This document shows, in pieces, positions 7,465-16,405 of a DNA stretch of 64,000 nt. Both the position numbers and the translations under genes were made by a program. The notes below the pieces were generated by a model that saw nothing but the letters and a program-made list of their open reading frames with translations, was not told the DNA's origin and did no database searches. Origin of the DNA: Planctomycetota bacterium (GTDB taxonomy: Bacteria; Planctomycetota; Planctomycetia; Planctomycetales; Planctomycetaceae); assembly GCA_022600195.1 (NCBI GenBank), contig JAHZKX010000084.1:1-64000 (forward strand), given 5' to 3'. The stretch's first letter is position 1, and every line of letters starts with the position of its first letter.

Positions 7465-9210
7465 ATGCCATCTGAAAAACCACAGAAAAAAATCAGCAAG
7501 GTCTCGACTGGAACGACCGGTGAAAGTTCCTCGCCACCCCCAGCTAAGAGGGAGGGGGTTCGTCGTACACAAGAGAATACTGAATATGAGAATGTCGATT
7601 CCGCTCAGGAAACTATTTACAAAGCGGACAGTACAGCTCAGTCAACCCGCCAAACCGAATCTGTCAATCTGATTGGTACTCAGTTAGATGATTTCAAGAT
7701 ATTGCGGAAGTTAGGCCAGGGAGGGATGGCAACCGTTTATCTGGCCGAACAGGTCTCTCTCAAACGAGAAGCCGCCATCAAGGTGATGCATAACGAGTTG
7801 CTGAACGATGAAATACATCTCAAGCGTTTTGAGCGTGAGGCGAAGGCGGCAGCGGGTCTGACGCATCCCAACATCGTTCAAGTTTATATGACGGGTGAAT
7901 TCAACGGGACACACTATATCGCACAGGAATATGTGCGAGGTATCAATCTGAGAGAACATCTCTCACGTTTTGCACCTCCAGATTGTGCTCTGATTCTGAG
8001 GATTATGCGACAGGTGACTGCTGCTTTAAACGCAGCTGCCGAAAAAGGGATCGTTCATCGGGATATCAAACCGGAGAATATCATGATCACATCCCGAAAA
8101 CAGGTAAAAGTAGCAGATTTTGGGCTGGCACAAATTGCGCAGTCAGACGAACGTGTCGATCTCACTCAAGTGGGCACAACAATGGGGACCCCCTTATATA
8201 TGAGTCCAGAACAAGTGAATGGCAAAGCACTTGATCAGCGTAGTGATATCTATTCATTGGGTGTTACATGTTATCATTTGATTTCAGGGCGGCCTCCTTT
8301 TCATGGGGAAACTGCGCTATCGATTGCAGTCAAACATCTGAATGAGCCACCAGCTCCTCTCAAAAACCGTCGACCAGATCTACCACAGCAACTTTGCGAT
8401 TTAGTTCATCGGATGATGGAGAAAGATCCAGGCAAAAGGCCCGCTGATGCGAAGGAATTGATCCAGGAAATCAAAAAAATCCCAGAACAGGCGTCTGCTG
8501 ACGATTTGCAAACCTGGAGATCACTGGTTCCTTTTCAAGGTAATAAATTGTTTCGAAAACAGCTTCTTTCCCTTCTGCTGGTTTCGCTGTGTTTAGGTAG
8601 TGTGTCTGCTGCCGTCGGTTGGATCAACCGTCCTGGAGATCCTTTGAATGCATCCATAATTGAACAGAAAAACGGAACTTCTGGTGGAACTGTAATACCA
8701 CTTGAGGAAACTGCGATGGCGCAATATTTTCTCGCATCGCGAATGAAAATCAGCGAAGATGCCTGGAAGGCGGTTATTACTAATTTTCCTGAAGAGGAAT
8801 TTTACAAATCCCGCGCACAAATTCGGTTGGGACTAATACTTGTTAGAGAAAGCCGATATGGGGAAGCCAGATCTGTTTTCCAGGAACTGATTGACTCCAA
8901 ACAGTCAGCTTCACTTGTAAATGGTTATGCAGGCCTGATGGCATTGGAAAGTATCAGTGGGAACGAACGCAAGTCCCAGGATATCTGGGAGCTTCATGTC
9001 CAGGGGCCGGTCCAGGGGCAGGTCCAGGGGCAGGTCCAGGGGCAGGTCCAGGGGCAGGTCCAGGGGCAGGTAGATGTTCTGGATAAGGAAATGGTGGATT
9101 ATGTTCAGCGCGCTCTCAAAAATAATCAAAATGTTTTAGAGATCGATAATGAAGGGCATCTCGATCGACTCTTCAATCTCACTGGAGAGGAAGAAAGAAC
9201 TGTAAACTAA
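7465..9210 (+). CDS. Membrane-anchored Ser/Thr protein kinase with in-frame VQGQ repeat
   Basis: A PknB-type kinase of 581 residues. A polar N-terminal tail (1-70) precedes the kinase domain (about 75-345), with the glycine loop GQGGMATVYLAE, AIKVM lysine, catalytic loop HRDIKPENIM (D near 199), DFGLAQ and GTPLYMSPEQ. One transmembrane helix (about 365-388) leads to an exported region. The external part carries VQGP plus five VQGQ units encoded by a 12-bp tandem repeat. All catalytic residues are present, so it should be active. It precedes an FHA-GAF-PP2C phosphatase by about 240 bases, which suggests a shared signalling role. Confidence 0.92.
   Translation: MPSEKPQKKISKVSTGTTGESSSPPPAKREGVRRTQENTEYENVDSAQETIYKADSTAQSTRQTESVNLIGTQLDDFKILRKLGQGGMATVYLAEQVSLKREAAIKVMHNELLNDEIHLKRFEREAKAAAGLTHPNIVQVYMTGEFNGTHYIAQEYVRGINLREHLSRFAPPDCALILRIMRQVTAALNAAAEKGIVHRDIKPENIMITSRKQVKVADFGLAQIAQSDERVDLTQVGTTMGTPLYMSPEQVNGKALDQRSDIYSLGVTCYHLISGRPPFHGETALSIAVKHLNEPPAPLKNRRPDLPQQLCDLVHRMMEKDPGKRPADAKELIQEIKKIPEQASADDLQTWRSLVPFQGNKLFRKQLLSLLLVSLCLGSVSAAVGWINRPGDPLNASIIEQKNGTSGGTVIPLEETAMAQYFLASRMKISEDAWKAVITNFPEEEFYKSRAQIRLGLILVRESRYGEARSVFQELIDSKQSASLVNGYAGLMALESISGNERKSQDIWELHVQGPVQGQVQGQVQGQVQGQVQGQVDVLDKEMVDYVQRALKNNQNVLEIDNEGHLDRLFNLTGEEERTVN
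8998..9069 (+). repeat. 12-bp tandem repeat, six units, coding VQGQ
   Basis: Six head-to-tail copies of gtccaggggcag; only the first differs (gtccaggggccg). The unit is a multiple of three, so copy number can change without breaking the frame. It encodes the VQGP/VQGQ stretch in the extracytoplasmic part of the kinase. Confidence 0.95.
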
Positions 9211-9449
9211 CGATACTACGCGAAACTATATAAAATACAGACTCATTTACAATCTTCAGAATCTTTGACGGACTTGTTTCTTGGAATGATGTCATTTCAA
9301 AGAGAAACGTCTTATAACAGCGAAATTCTCAGGTTTAATTAAAACTAAGTTCTAAAGGATTGGCAGAACTACTGAGACAGATCTGTTATCTTATAATTAT
9401 GAAATAGTTCCAGTTAATCAGTTACATCCAAGTATAGTCGGGCTCACAC

Positions 9450-11174
9450 GTGGCGATTTTACAAATATTAAAAGGGAAAATTCCCGATCAGATTATTGAA
9501 TTGAGTGGCGACCGGGTAATTATGGGCCGTCATCCCAATTGTGAGATCGTGCTTGATAACGTGGCGGTCAGCCGTTATCACGCGCAGATTCTGGAAAGTC
9601 ATGGCTTTTATTATCTGGAAGATCTTCACAGTCGAAACGGAACACTATTAAATGGTACCGTGATTGAAGGTCGAACGGAGTTGCACGAAAACGATACAAT
9701 TAGTATTTGTGATATTCAGATGCAGTTTTTACTGGACTATGAGACTCCCCCTGATTTTCTTGACTCGGCTATCCAGCAAGCATTAGAAGTCAGTGACCAT
9801 TCTTTGAAAAAAGAATCACATGTAGTGGCACTGGGTGAAAGTTCAGATGAAGGTGTGTTGGATGGTTCTTCAATTATCAGCCAACTCGATTTGAACACCA
9901 GCAGCCATTTGAGAATCAGTGTAAAACCGGAAGTCAAACTGCATGCGGTATTGGAAATCAGCCAGATACTCAGCCGTGCATTGAAACTGGATGAGGTTCT
10001 CCCCCGAATTTTAGACGGCCTGTTCAAGATTTTTGCTCAAGCAGACCAGGGTTTTATCATGCTGCAGAGCCCGGAACGCAAAAAGCTGGTTGTAAAAGCC
10101 ACCAAGGCCCGCCGCAAGGAAGATGAAGAATCAATCCGAATCAGTACCACGATTGTTCGCCAGACAATAATGAGCGGTGCTGCAATTCTGAGTGCCGACG
10201 CAGTCGAGGATGATCGATTCAAAATGAGTGAGAGCATTAGCTCACTCAGAATCCGTTCGATGATGTGTGTGCCACTGGTCTCCCAGGGAGGAGATGTTCT
10301 GGGAGTGATTCAAATAGCAACTCGCGATATCGGTCAACAGTTTGACAAGGATGATCTGGACGTGCTGGTTGCGATTGCACAGCAGTCAAGTTTGGCTTTA
10401 GAAAATGCAAAATTGCATGAGGAGCTGGTGAAACAGCGGGACATCGAACGTGACCTTGAATTTGCCCATCAAATTCAATTAGGGTTACTGCCTCATAACC
10501 GACCGAAATTTGAAGAATATGAGTTCTTCGATTACTATGAATCTGCTCAGAGTGTCGGTGGAGATTATTTCGACTACATTAAACTCCCTGATGGAAAGCT
10601 CGTAATCACTTTAGGTGACGTGGCTGGTAAAGGGGTTCCTGCTGCAATTCTGATGGCGCGTCTCTATGCCTCGGCACGCTATCAGGTGTTGTCTAAATCG
10701 TCTCCTGATATAGCTCTGGCAAAGTTGAATTTGGAAATTGCTTCCAGTGGAGTAGGGCTGCGATTTATTACATTTCTCATGGCGGTCCTCGATCCCAAAA
10801 AACATACGGTTTCGCTGGTCAATGCCGGACATATGGCTCCACTTTTACGGAATAGTGCAGATGGAACCGTGGAGTCGGTCGCCCAGGAGCTGTCAGGAAT
10901 GCCTTTGGGAGTTTTAAAAGACCAGGTTTTCCATGTCGAAACATTCTCGCTGGACAAAGGGGATACACTGGTGTTTTATACGGATGGAGTGACAGAAGCG
11001 ATGGACCAGGAAAAGAACCTTTATCACCGGGACCGGCTGGTCAAATTTATTAAGTCTGGTCCGGAAGAGGTCGAGCCGCTCGTGAAAGGAATTCTGTCTG
11101 ATGTTGATGCTTTCAGACAGAATGCATTGCAAACAGACGACATCTGCGTCGTCAGTTTTCGACGCAAAAAATAA
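9450..11174 (+). CDS. FHA-GAF-PP2C (SpoIIE/RsbU-type) Ser/Thr phosphatase
   Basis: A 574-residue cytoplasmic signalling protein starting at GTG. An FHA domain (about 5-95) has MGRHPNCEIVL, SRYHAQI and SRNGTLLNG, the phosphothreonine-reading residues. A GAF domain spans about 165-325. A short helix with ERDLEFAHQIQLGLLP links to the PP2C-like SpoIIE domain (about 370-570) with SVGGDYFDY, LGDVAGKGVPAA and FYTDGVTEA metal-binding Asp motifs. Such proteins dephosphorylate anti-sigma antagonists or other targets. The FHA domain would recruit phosphorylated partners, possibly the kinase encoded just upstream; that link is inferred. Confidence 0.92.
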   Translation: MAILQILKGKIPDQIIELSGDRVIMGRHPNCEIVLDNVAVSRYHAQILESHGFYYLEDLHSRNGTLLNGTVIEGRTELHENDTISICDIQMQFLLDYETPPDFLDSAIQQALEVSDHSLKKESHVVALGESSDEGVLDGSSIISQLDLNTSSHLRISVKPEVKLHAVLEISQILSRALKLDEVLPRILDGLFKIFAQADQGFIMLQSPERKKLVVKATKARRKEDEESIRISTTIVRQTIMSGAAILSADAVEDDRFKMSESISSLRIRSMMCVPLVSQGGDVLGVIQIATRDIGQQFDKDDLDVLVAIAQQSSLALENAKLHEELVKQRDIERDLEFAHQIQLGLLPHNRPKFEEYEFFDYYESAQSVGGDYFDYIKLPDGKLVITLGDVAGKGVPAAILMARLYASARYQVLSKSSPDIALAKLNLEIASSGVGLRFITFLMAVLDPKKHTVSLVNAGHMAPLLRNSADGTVESVAQELSGMPLGVLKDQVFHVETFSLDKGDTLVFYTDGVTEAMDQEKNLYHRDRLVKFIKSGPEEVEPLVKGILSDVDAFRQNALQTDDICVVSFRRKK

Positions 11175-11246
11175 GTCATACAATCAGAGAACAACAAATG
11201 ATTTGTTGGGCTCCAGTTTGTTTCAACACGCGAGGCGAGGCTCACT

Positions 11247-13235
11247 TTGACTGTAGATGTAATTTCAATTCTCGGAACTGATGGCAAGGTAGCCCAGAGA
11301 CTCGACAAATATGAAAATCGTCCTGAGCAACTGGAAATGGCGGAAGCAGTTTCGCAAGCCATCGAACAGAAAAATCACTTGCTGGTAGAGGCTGGAACGG
11401 GTGTCGGCAAGAGTTTTGCTTATTTAGTTCCTGCTATTTTGGCAACCTGTAAACAAAACGAAACGCGTTCTGGAAAAGATCGCAAACGACTGATCGTCTC
11501 GACAAATACGATCAGTCTACAGGAACAGTTAATCACCCGAGATATCCCTTTTTTGAATGCGGTACTACCCATTGAGTTTTCAGCAGTTCTGGTGAAAGGC
11601 CGTTCAAATTACATTAGCCTGCGTCGTTTGAAAGGTGCTGTCGATCGGGCAGGCAGTATATTTTCACGTGAAGATGAACTGAATCAACTCGATCAGATAG
11701 CGCAGTGGTCCCGCAAAACTAGTGATGGCAGCCGTTCCGATTTGGATTTCCGACCCATTCCAAAAATCTGGGATGAAATTCAGAGTGAACATGGAAATTG
11801 TCTGGGAAAACGTTGCGCGACTCATAATGAATGTTTTTATTATCGTGCGCGAAGACGCGTCTGGAACGCTGATGTGCTTGTCGTGAATCATGCGTTATTT
11901 TTTTCTGATCTGGCACTACGCCGCGATGGTAGCAGCATTCTTCCCGATTACGATACAGTGATCCTGGATGAAGCACACACCATTGAAGCGGTCGCAGGTG
12001 ATCATCTTGGTCTATCGATCACTAACAGTCAGTTCGATTACCTGTTTAATAAACTCTACAACGACAGAACACAAAAAGGACTGTTACTGCACCACAATCT
12101 GGTCGGTTGTCAGCAGCACGTGACGCGGCTCAGATTTATGGTTGAGGATTTGTTTGATCATTTATTGAATTGGCAGTCCAGCATGGGGCTTTCCAATAGG
12201 CGAATCAGAGAACGGCCGCCCATTGAAAACACTGTCACTCAAGAAATGAAGCTGTTGGCAGCACAAATTTCCGAATATGCTTTTTCTCTGAAAAGTGAGG
12301 AAGAAAAAATAGAACTACAGTCTGCTGCAGAACGCTGCTCTGCATTAGGAGATTCCTTGAACAGTTGGCTGACTCAGCAGGCAGAAGAAGATTCTGTTTA
12401 CTGGGTCGAAGTTTCTCGTGGACGAACTCAGCGTGTGAAAATGGTAAATGCACCCGTGGATGTCGGCCCGGTACTACGGGAAGAGCTGTTCAATCAGGCA
12501 GACACCGTAATCCTAACCAGTGCCACGTTAGCTGTTGGTAATCAAGATTTCAGCTTTACACGATCACGATTGGGATTAACGCAATGTGAAGAGCTAAAGC
12601 TGGGGAGTCCATTTAACTATCAGGAGCAGGTACGACTCATCTTTCCGGAATCAATGCCAGACCCTGGCGAAGCACCGGCTGAGTATGAAGTAGCTGTCGC
12701 AGATAAGCTAAAACAATATATTGAACAGACGGACGGACATGCCTTTGCATTGTTTACCAGTTATAAAATGATGAAACAGTGTGCGGATCGGATCAGTGAT
12801 TGGCTGCAGGAACAGAATCTGGCTTTGTATCTGCAAGGTGAAGGACTCCCCAGATCTCTGATGCTCGAGCGATTTCGAAATAATCCACGGGGTGTTCTTT
12901 TTGGTACCGATAGTTTCTGGCAGGGGATCGACGTTCCGGGTGATGCCCTAACCAATGTGATTATTACAAAACTACCTTTTAGTGTGCCGGATCATCCGCT
13001 TTTGGAAGCCAGGGTCGAGGCAATTCGCAGAAGAGGCGGCAATCCGTTTATGGATTACCAGATTCCAGAAGCAATCATCAAACTCAAACAAGGATTCGGT
13101 CGACTAATTCGTTCTGCCAGTGATCAAGGACAGGTCGTCATACTTGATCCACGTGTTCATACAAAACGCTATGGTCAAATATTTTTGGACAGCCTACCCG
13201 AATGCACCTTGATCATTGATAAGCAGGATGACTGA
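11247..13235 (+). CDS. dinG: DinG-family superfamily 2 DNA helicase
   Basis: An XPD/DinG-type ATP-dependent 5'-3' DNA helicase for repair and R-loop or G4 removal; 662 residues. It begins with TTG, 6 bases after a GAGGCGAGG stretch. Walker A is EAGTGVGKS (48-56), Walker B is ILDEAHTIE (DEAH 241-244), and the C-terminal motifs include LFGTDSFWQGIDVPGD and QGFGRLIRS. Three cysteines (C185, C190, C196) fit the Fe-S domain, but the position usually occupied by the first cysteine (GRSNYLCLRR in many relatives) is Ser124 (GRSNYISLRR). The Fe-S cluster may be altered or absent. Confidence 0.9.
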   Translation: MTVDVISILGTDGKVAQRLDKYENRPEQLEMAEAVSQAIEQKNHLLVEAGTGVGKSFAYLVPAILATCKQNETRSGKDRKRLIVSTNTISLQEQLITRDIPFLNAVLPIEFSAVLVKGRSNYISLRRLKGAVDRAGSIFSREDELNQLDQIAQWSRKTSDGSRSDLDFRPIPKIWDEIQSEHGNCLGKRCATHNECFYYRARRRVWNADVLVVNHALFFSDLALRRDGSSILPDYDTVILDEAHTIEAVAGDHLGLSITNSQFDYLFNKLYNDRTQKGLLLHHNLVGCQQHVTRLRFMVEDLFDHLLNWQSSMGLSNRRIRERPPIENTVTQEMKLLAAQISEYAFSLKSEEEKIELQSAAERCSALGDSLNSWLTQQAEEDSVYWVEVSRGRTQRVKMVNAPVDVGPVLREELFNQADTVILTSATLAVGNQDFSFTRSRLGLTQCEELKLGSPFNYQEQVRLIFPESMPDPGEAPAEYEVAVADKLKQYIEQTDGHAFALFTSYKMMKQCADRISDWLQEQNLALYLQGEGLPRSLMLERFRNNPRGVLFGTDSFWQGIDVPGDALTNVIITKLPFSVPDHPLLEARVEAIRRRGGNPFMDYQIPEAIIKLKQGFGRLIRSASDQGQVVILDPRVHTKRYGQIFLDSLPECTLIIDKQDD

Positions 13236-13301
13236 CGGCACATCAAGACGAGTCCTATAGTTCCTGTCTCTTTTGATAGCAGGCCTGTCTCCAGATGGAA
13301 A

Positions 13302-13712
13302 TTATTCCGATCCGAAAATGATATCACTGCTACAATAGGAACCACCAAAATTATTTGCCAGAGTGACCACCTGGTCCAAGCCATCCAGAAACAGGTTTCG
13401 ACCTAAATCAGTCAGTGGATGTAAAAATAAAGACCAGAGTATCCCATCTCCAATCGCATAACGCGCATCAAGCGAACGATCGAAATTTGCCTCCATCACT
13501 TCCCATAAATCATCTTCGTCCAAATCTTCTTCTTTAAGAATGGGTGTCATCATGCGCATTCGATCATGTTCTTCATCAACAATCAGAAACAGAACGCGAT
13601 TGCCGTATTCGATTTTCCAACATCCCTCTCCTGTTTCCAGGAGGGTACTTACCTCATTAAGTAATTCTGAGATTGATTGCACATTTAATGCCGTTTTTAT
13701 TGTCGCAATCAT
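13302..13712 (-). CDS. YbjN/CesT-chaperone-like small protein
   Basis: A 136-residue cytoplasmic protein. The frame is open further upstream, but ATG at 13712 has a strong Shine-Dalgarno (AAGGAG, 8 bases before) and leaves a hydrophobic, cysteine-rich artefact outside. The fold suggested by GCWKIEYGNRVLFLIVDEE, the acidic KEEDLDEDDLWEVMEANF and LDARYAIGDGILWSLFLHPL resembles the YbjN/type III secretion chaperone (CesT) group. No secretion genes are near, so a chaperone for such a system is unlikely; the function is unknown. Confidence 0.7.
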   Translation of the reverse strand: MIATIKTALNVQSISELLNEVSTLLETGEGCWKIEYGNRVLFLIVDEEHDRMRMMTPILKEEDLDEDDLWEVMEANFDRSLDARYAIGDGILWSLFLHPLTDLGRNLFLDGLDQVVTLANNFGGSYCSSDIIFGSE

Positions 13713-14073
13713 TGTCCTACTCCTTGAACATAAATCACATACTATTGAAATAATGGAACAGCTCTTAAACAAACCGAACCGGAGACCCAATATCAGCTTA
13801 AACCATTGCTTTGAGGACGACAGCCCTGCATTTGTACTTTCTATGTGCTAATATTCCTGCAATGGAGCCCATTTCAATGACCTTCCTGCCTCTATTGTTT
13901 AACAGCTCTACTCAAAAAAGCAACATTTTTTTTGGTACCTTATGATTTTCTGTTTTTTAACGATATTAAATCATAGATTTCAGGCTAAAATTACCTCATC
14001 ATTTATCATTGTTTCTAAGTCTGTCTAAGACTGAGAACGATAACTATTCTGTTACAGAACATTCGGATCTCTT
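13713..14073. other. Divergent intergenic region
   Basis: 361 bases between the YbjN-like gene and a kinase gene transcribed away from each other. It must hold two promoters, but no clear -35/-10 pair is visible. An A-run (13915-13920) and T-run (13928-13935) occur near the middle. No RNA gene or repeat was seen. Confidence 0.6.
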
Positions 14074-15246
14074 TTGACCACGCACCCCTCTTCTCAATCA
14101 AAATCATTATTAGAATTAAATCAGCATTATCAGGAATTGCTTGATAATAATCGTTTGCAATGGACGAATCGTCGAACATTCTCACGTTGCCTGGGAATTG
14201 GTGGACAAGGAGTGGTTTATCTGAGCGCACGTGAGGGGGCAGATGGATTTAATATACCTATAGCGCTCAAACTATTTTCTCCCAAACCTTATAACAGTGG
14301 TGTTCTCTATCTCAACGAGATGGGGCGGCTGGCCCAGGTTGCCGCACGTGTGGCACGTGTTCAGGATAATCACCTCGTCGCCGTCCAGAACTTTGTCAAA
14401 CGTGATCACATCTATATCATGGAAATGGAATGGGTTGATGGTTATGACTTGCGCAGTCTGCTCACACCGGCAACATTCAAACAAATTCGTGAACAGGTTA
14501 CGTCGCGCCGATGGAAAAATATCAATAATAATGTATTTACAAAAGGGGTTCAGCAACCACGACTCAAGCCAGGAGTAGCAGTCTCAATTCTACGTGAATG
14601 TCTGGCGGCTTTAGCTGCTTTGCATCGGCATGATATTATCCACTGTGATATGAAACCGGCTAATATTATGCTCAAACGCAGTGGTAACGTAAAAATTATT
14701 GATATTGGTTCAGCAATCGATTTAAACAACTTACCTCCCAATCAACCATGTACGCCGACCTATGCTGCCCCTGAAGTACTTTTGGGAGAGCGGGCGACTC
14801 CACAATCTGACCTTGCCAGCCTGGGATATATTCTGATCGAAATCATTACCGGATTTCAACCTTTTGGAAATCTGAAATATGACCAGTTGATCAAAGCGAA
14901 ACAAAATATTCTGCAACTACTCCCACAATGGTTTCCCACTGAAGAATTTGCGTTAAGCGAACCGTTAATGAAACTGATTCATCGGCTTGTTCATCCCGAT
15001 CCCAATGAACGGTTTCAAAGTGCCGAAGTCGCCGATCTAGGTGAAGAAGGTGCAGCTGAATTTCATCGGCTGCTTGTCAAAAGTGATCTTCCCAGTGATT
15101 ACGAAAATGAACTACGCCTCTGGATCGAGGAGGTCGAAACCGATTATTTTGATGAAGGGCAGTTTTCCACTGATCCACAAACCACAGTGTTCACTACGCC
15201 TATCTGGCAAGAGCTGGATCAAGATGAGTTGTCGGCAGACTCCTGA
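14074..15246 (+). CDS. Soluble Ser/Thr protein kinase with variant catalytic motifs
   Basis: A 390-residue kinase starting at TTG, without any transmembrane segment. The Gly loop is GIGGQGVVYLSA (about 42-53), the Lys is in IALKLF, and the catalytic loop reads IHCDMKPANIM, so the usual HRD is HCD. The metal motif is IIDIGSAI, DIG rather than DFG. PTYAAPEVLLGE replaces the usual GTxxYMAPE. Between the lobes is an insert (about 130-170) rich in basic residues. All three essential residues (Lys, Asp, Asp) remain, so it is probably active as a non-RD kinase. It shares no operon with its neighbours. Confidence 0.88.
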   Translation: MTTHPSSQSKSLLELNQHYQELLDNNRLQWTNRRTFSRCLGIGGQGVVYLSAREGADGFNIPIALKLFSPKPYNSGVLYLNEMGRLAQVAARVARVQDNHLVAVQNFVKRDHIYIMEMEWVDGYDLRSLLTPATFKQIREQVTSRRWKNINNNVFTKGVQQPRLKPGVAVSILRECLAALAALHRHDIIHCDMKPANIMLKRSGNVKIIDIGSAIDLNNLPPNQPCTPTYAAPEVLLGERATPQSDLASLGYILIEIITGFQPFGNLKYDQLIKAKQNILQLLPQWFPTEEFALSEPLMKLIHRLVHPDPNERFQSAEVADLGEEGAAEFHRLLVKSDLPSDYENELRLWIEEVETDYFDEGQFSTDPQTTVFTTPIWQELDQDELSADS

Positions 15247-15425
15247 TTTGTCTGCAAATGCTTCACATAACTTTACAATGCTAATAAAATAGACTGTCAG
15301 GCATCGGGACTCGAATCTCTTTTCACTTTAAATTTCATATTCCTGATTTGATGTTCCTCCCGTCGCCTGTTACTTTAGCGTAGATGTAATGTCTATTTAT
15401 CTCAGTCATCTTCAGAGGTCCTTCC

Positions 15426-16337
15426 GTGAAAAAGAGTCTCACCTTCTGTTTACTTCTGTTAGTGTTCTTGTCTTCGCAACGCATATTCGCAGCTCCGCCT
15501 TCATTCGAACTGAAATCGGGTGACCGGATCATTTTTCTGGGTAATACTCTAATCGAACGAGCTCAGAAATATGGATGTTGGGAAAGTGTCTTCATGCGAA
15601 GCTTTCCTAAAGCGAAGCTCTCCTTTCGTAATCTGGGTTGGAGTGCTGATACGGTCTGGTCTGATTCTCGCGGCATATTTGATCCACCTGCCATCGGTTA
15701 TCAACGTATCTTGAAACAGGTCAAAGATCTGAAACCAAATCTAATATTGCTTGGCTATGGTGGCAATGAAGCATACGCGGGTGAAGCAGGTTTACCCGCA
15801 TTTCAAAAACAATTACTCAAGCTGCTAAAAGATTTGAAACCGACAGGTGCGAAAATAATGATTGTATCTCCACATCGCTCTGAAAACGCAGGGCATCCAC
15901 TGCCAGATCCCGCATCCCATAATCGCGATCTGAAACTCTACACAGACCTGCTGCAGAAAATCGCTGCACAAGGAAACCATTACTATGTCGACCTGTTTTC
16001 CCAGTTGATCCCTAATTCCGCAGGTAAACCGGAATTGAAATGGACCACAAACGGGATACATTTAACAAAAGCTGGCTATGAGAAAGCTGCCAATATTATT
16101 GCCCATGATCTCGGCTTACATCCCATTACTTTGTCACCTTCCGTTGAACAGGAAGTGCAGCAAATTGCATTTGAAAAAAACCGTCTCTATTTTTATAACT
16201 GGCGACCTCAGAATATCACTTATCTGTTGGGATTCCGAAAACATGAACAGGGCCAGAACGCCAAAGAGCTGCCGCAGTTCATCCCGCTGATTGAAGAAAA
16301 AGAAGCAACGATTCACAGCCTGATTTCATCGCAATAG
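15426..16337 (+). CDS. Secreted SGNH/GDSL-like hydrolase with changed block I
   Basis: 303 residues with signal peptide (1-23, cleavage near IFAAPP) and GTG start. The SGNH blocks are recognisable: block I FLGNTLIER (37-45), block II RNLGWSADT (68-76), block III LLGYGGNEAY (108-117) and block V TNGIHLTKAGYEKA. However, the nucleophile position is T41 in GNT instead of GDS, and the block V Asp is N209 before G-I-H212. G71, N114 and H212 are kept. It is followed after 68 bases by a PVC-type cytochrome gene on the same strand, a pairing typical of planctomycetes. It may be a binding protein or a Thr-dependent variant. Confidence 0.82.
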   Translation: MKKSLTFCLLLLVFLSSQRIFAAPPSFELKSGDRIIFLGNTLIERAQKYGCWESVFMRSFPKAKLSFRNLGWSADTVWSDSRGIFDPPAIGYQRILKQVKDLKPNLILLGYGGNEAYAGEAGLPAFQKQLLKLLKDLKPTGAKIMIVSPHRSENAGHPLPDPASHNRDLKLYTDLLQKIAAQGNHYYVDLFSQLIPNSAGKPELKWTTNGIHLTKAGYEKAANIIAHDLGLHPITLSPSVEQEVQQIAFEKNRLYFYNWRPQNITYLLGFRKHEQGQNAKELPQFIPLIEEKEATIHSLISSQ

Positions 16338-16405
16338 CTTCCATCAATTATTTATACTTACGATAATTATCCCAAATTGTTTTTGATCTCCAAAGGATCG
16401 TTCCT

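Noticed and set aside
8911..9129. Minus-strand frame with repeated PLDL
   Set aside because: It is the mirror of the VQGQ tandem repeat in the kinase gene. The repeat units directly abut without spacers, so it is also not a CRISPR array.
15301..15330. tRNA T-loop-like sequence (ttcgagtcccg on the minus strand)
   Set aside because: The T-stem does not pair and no anticodon or acceptor arm can be drawn around it.
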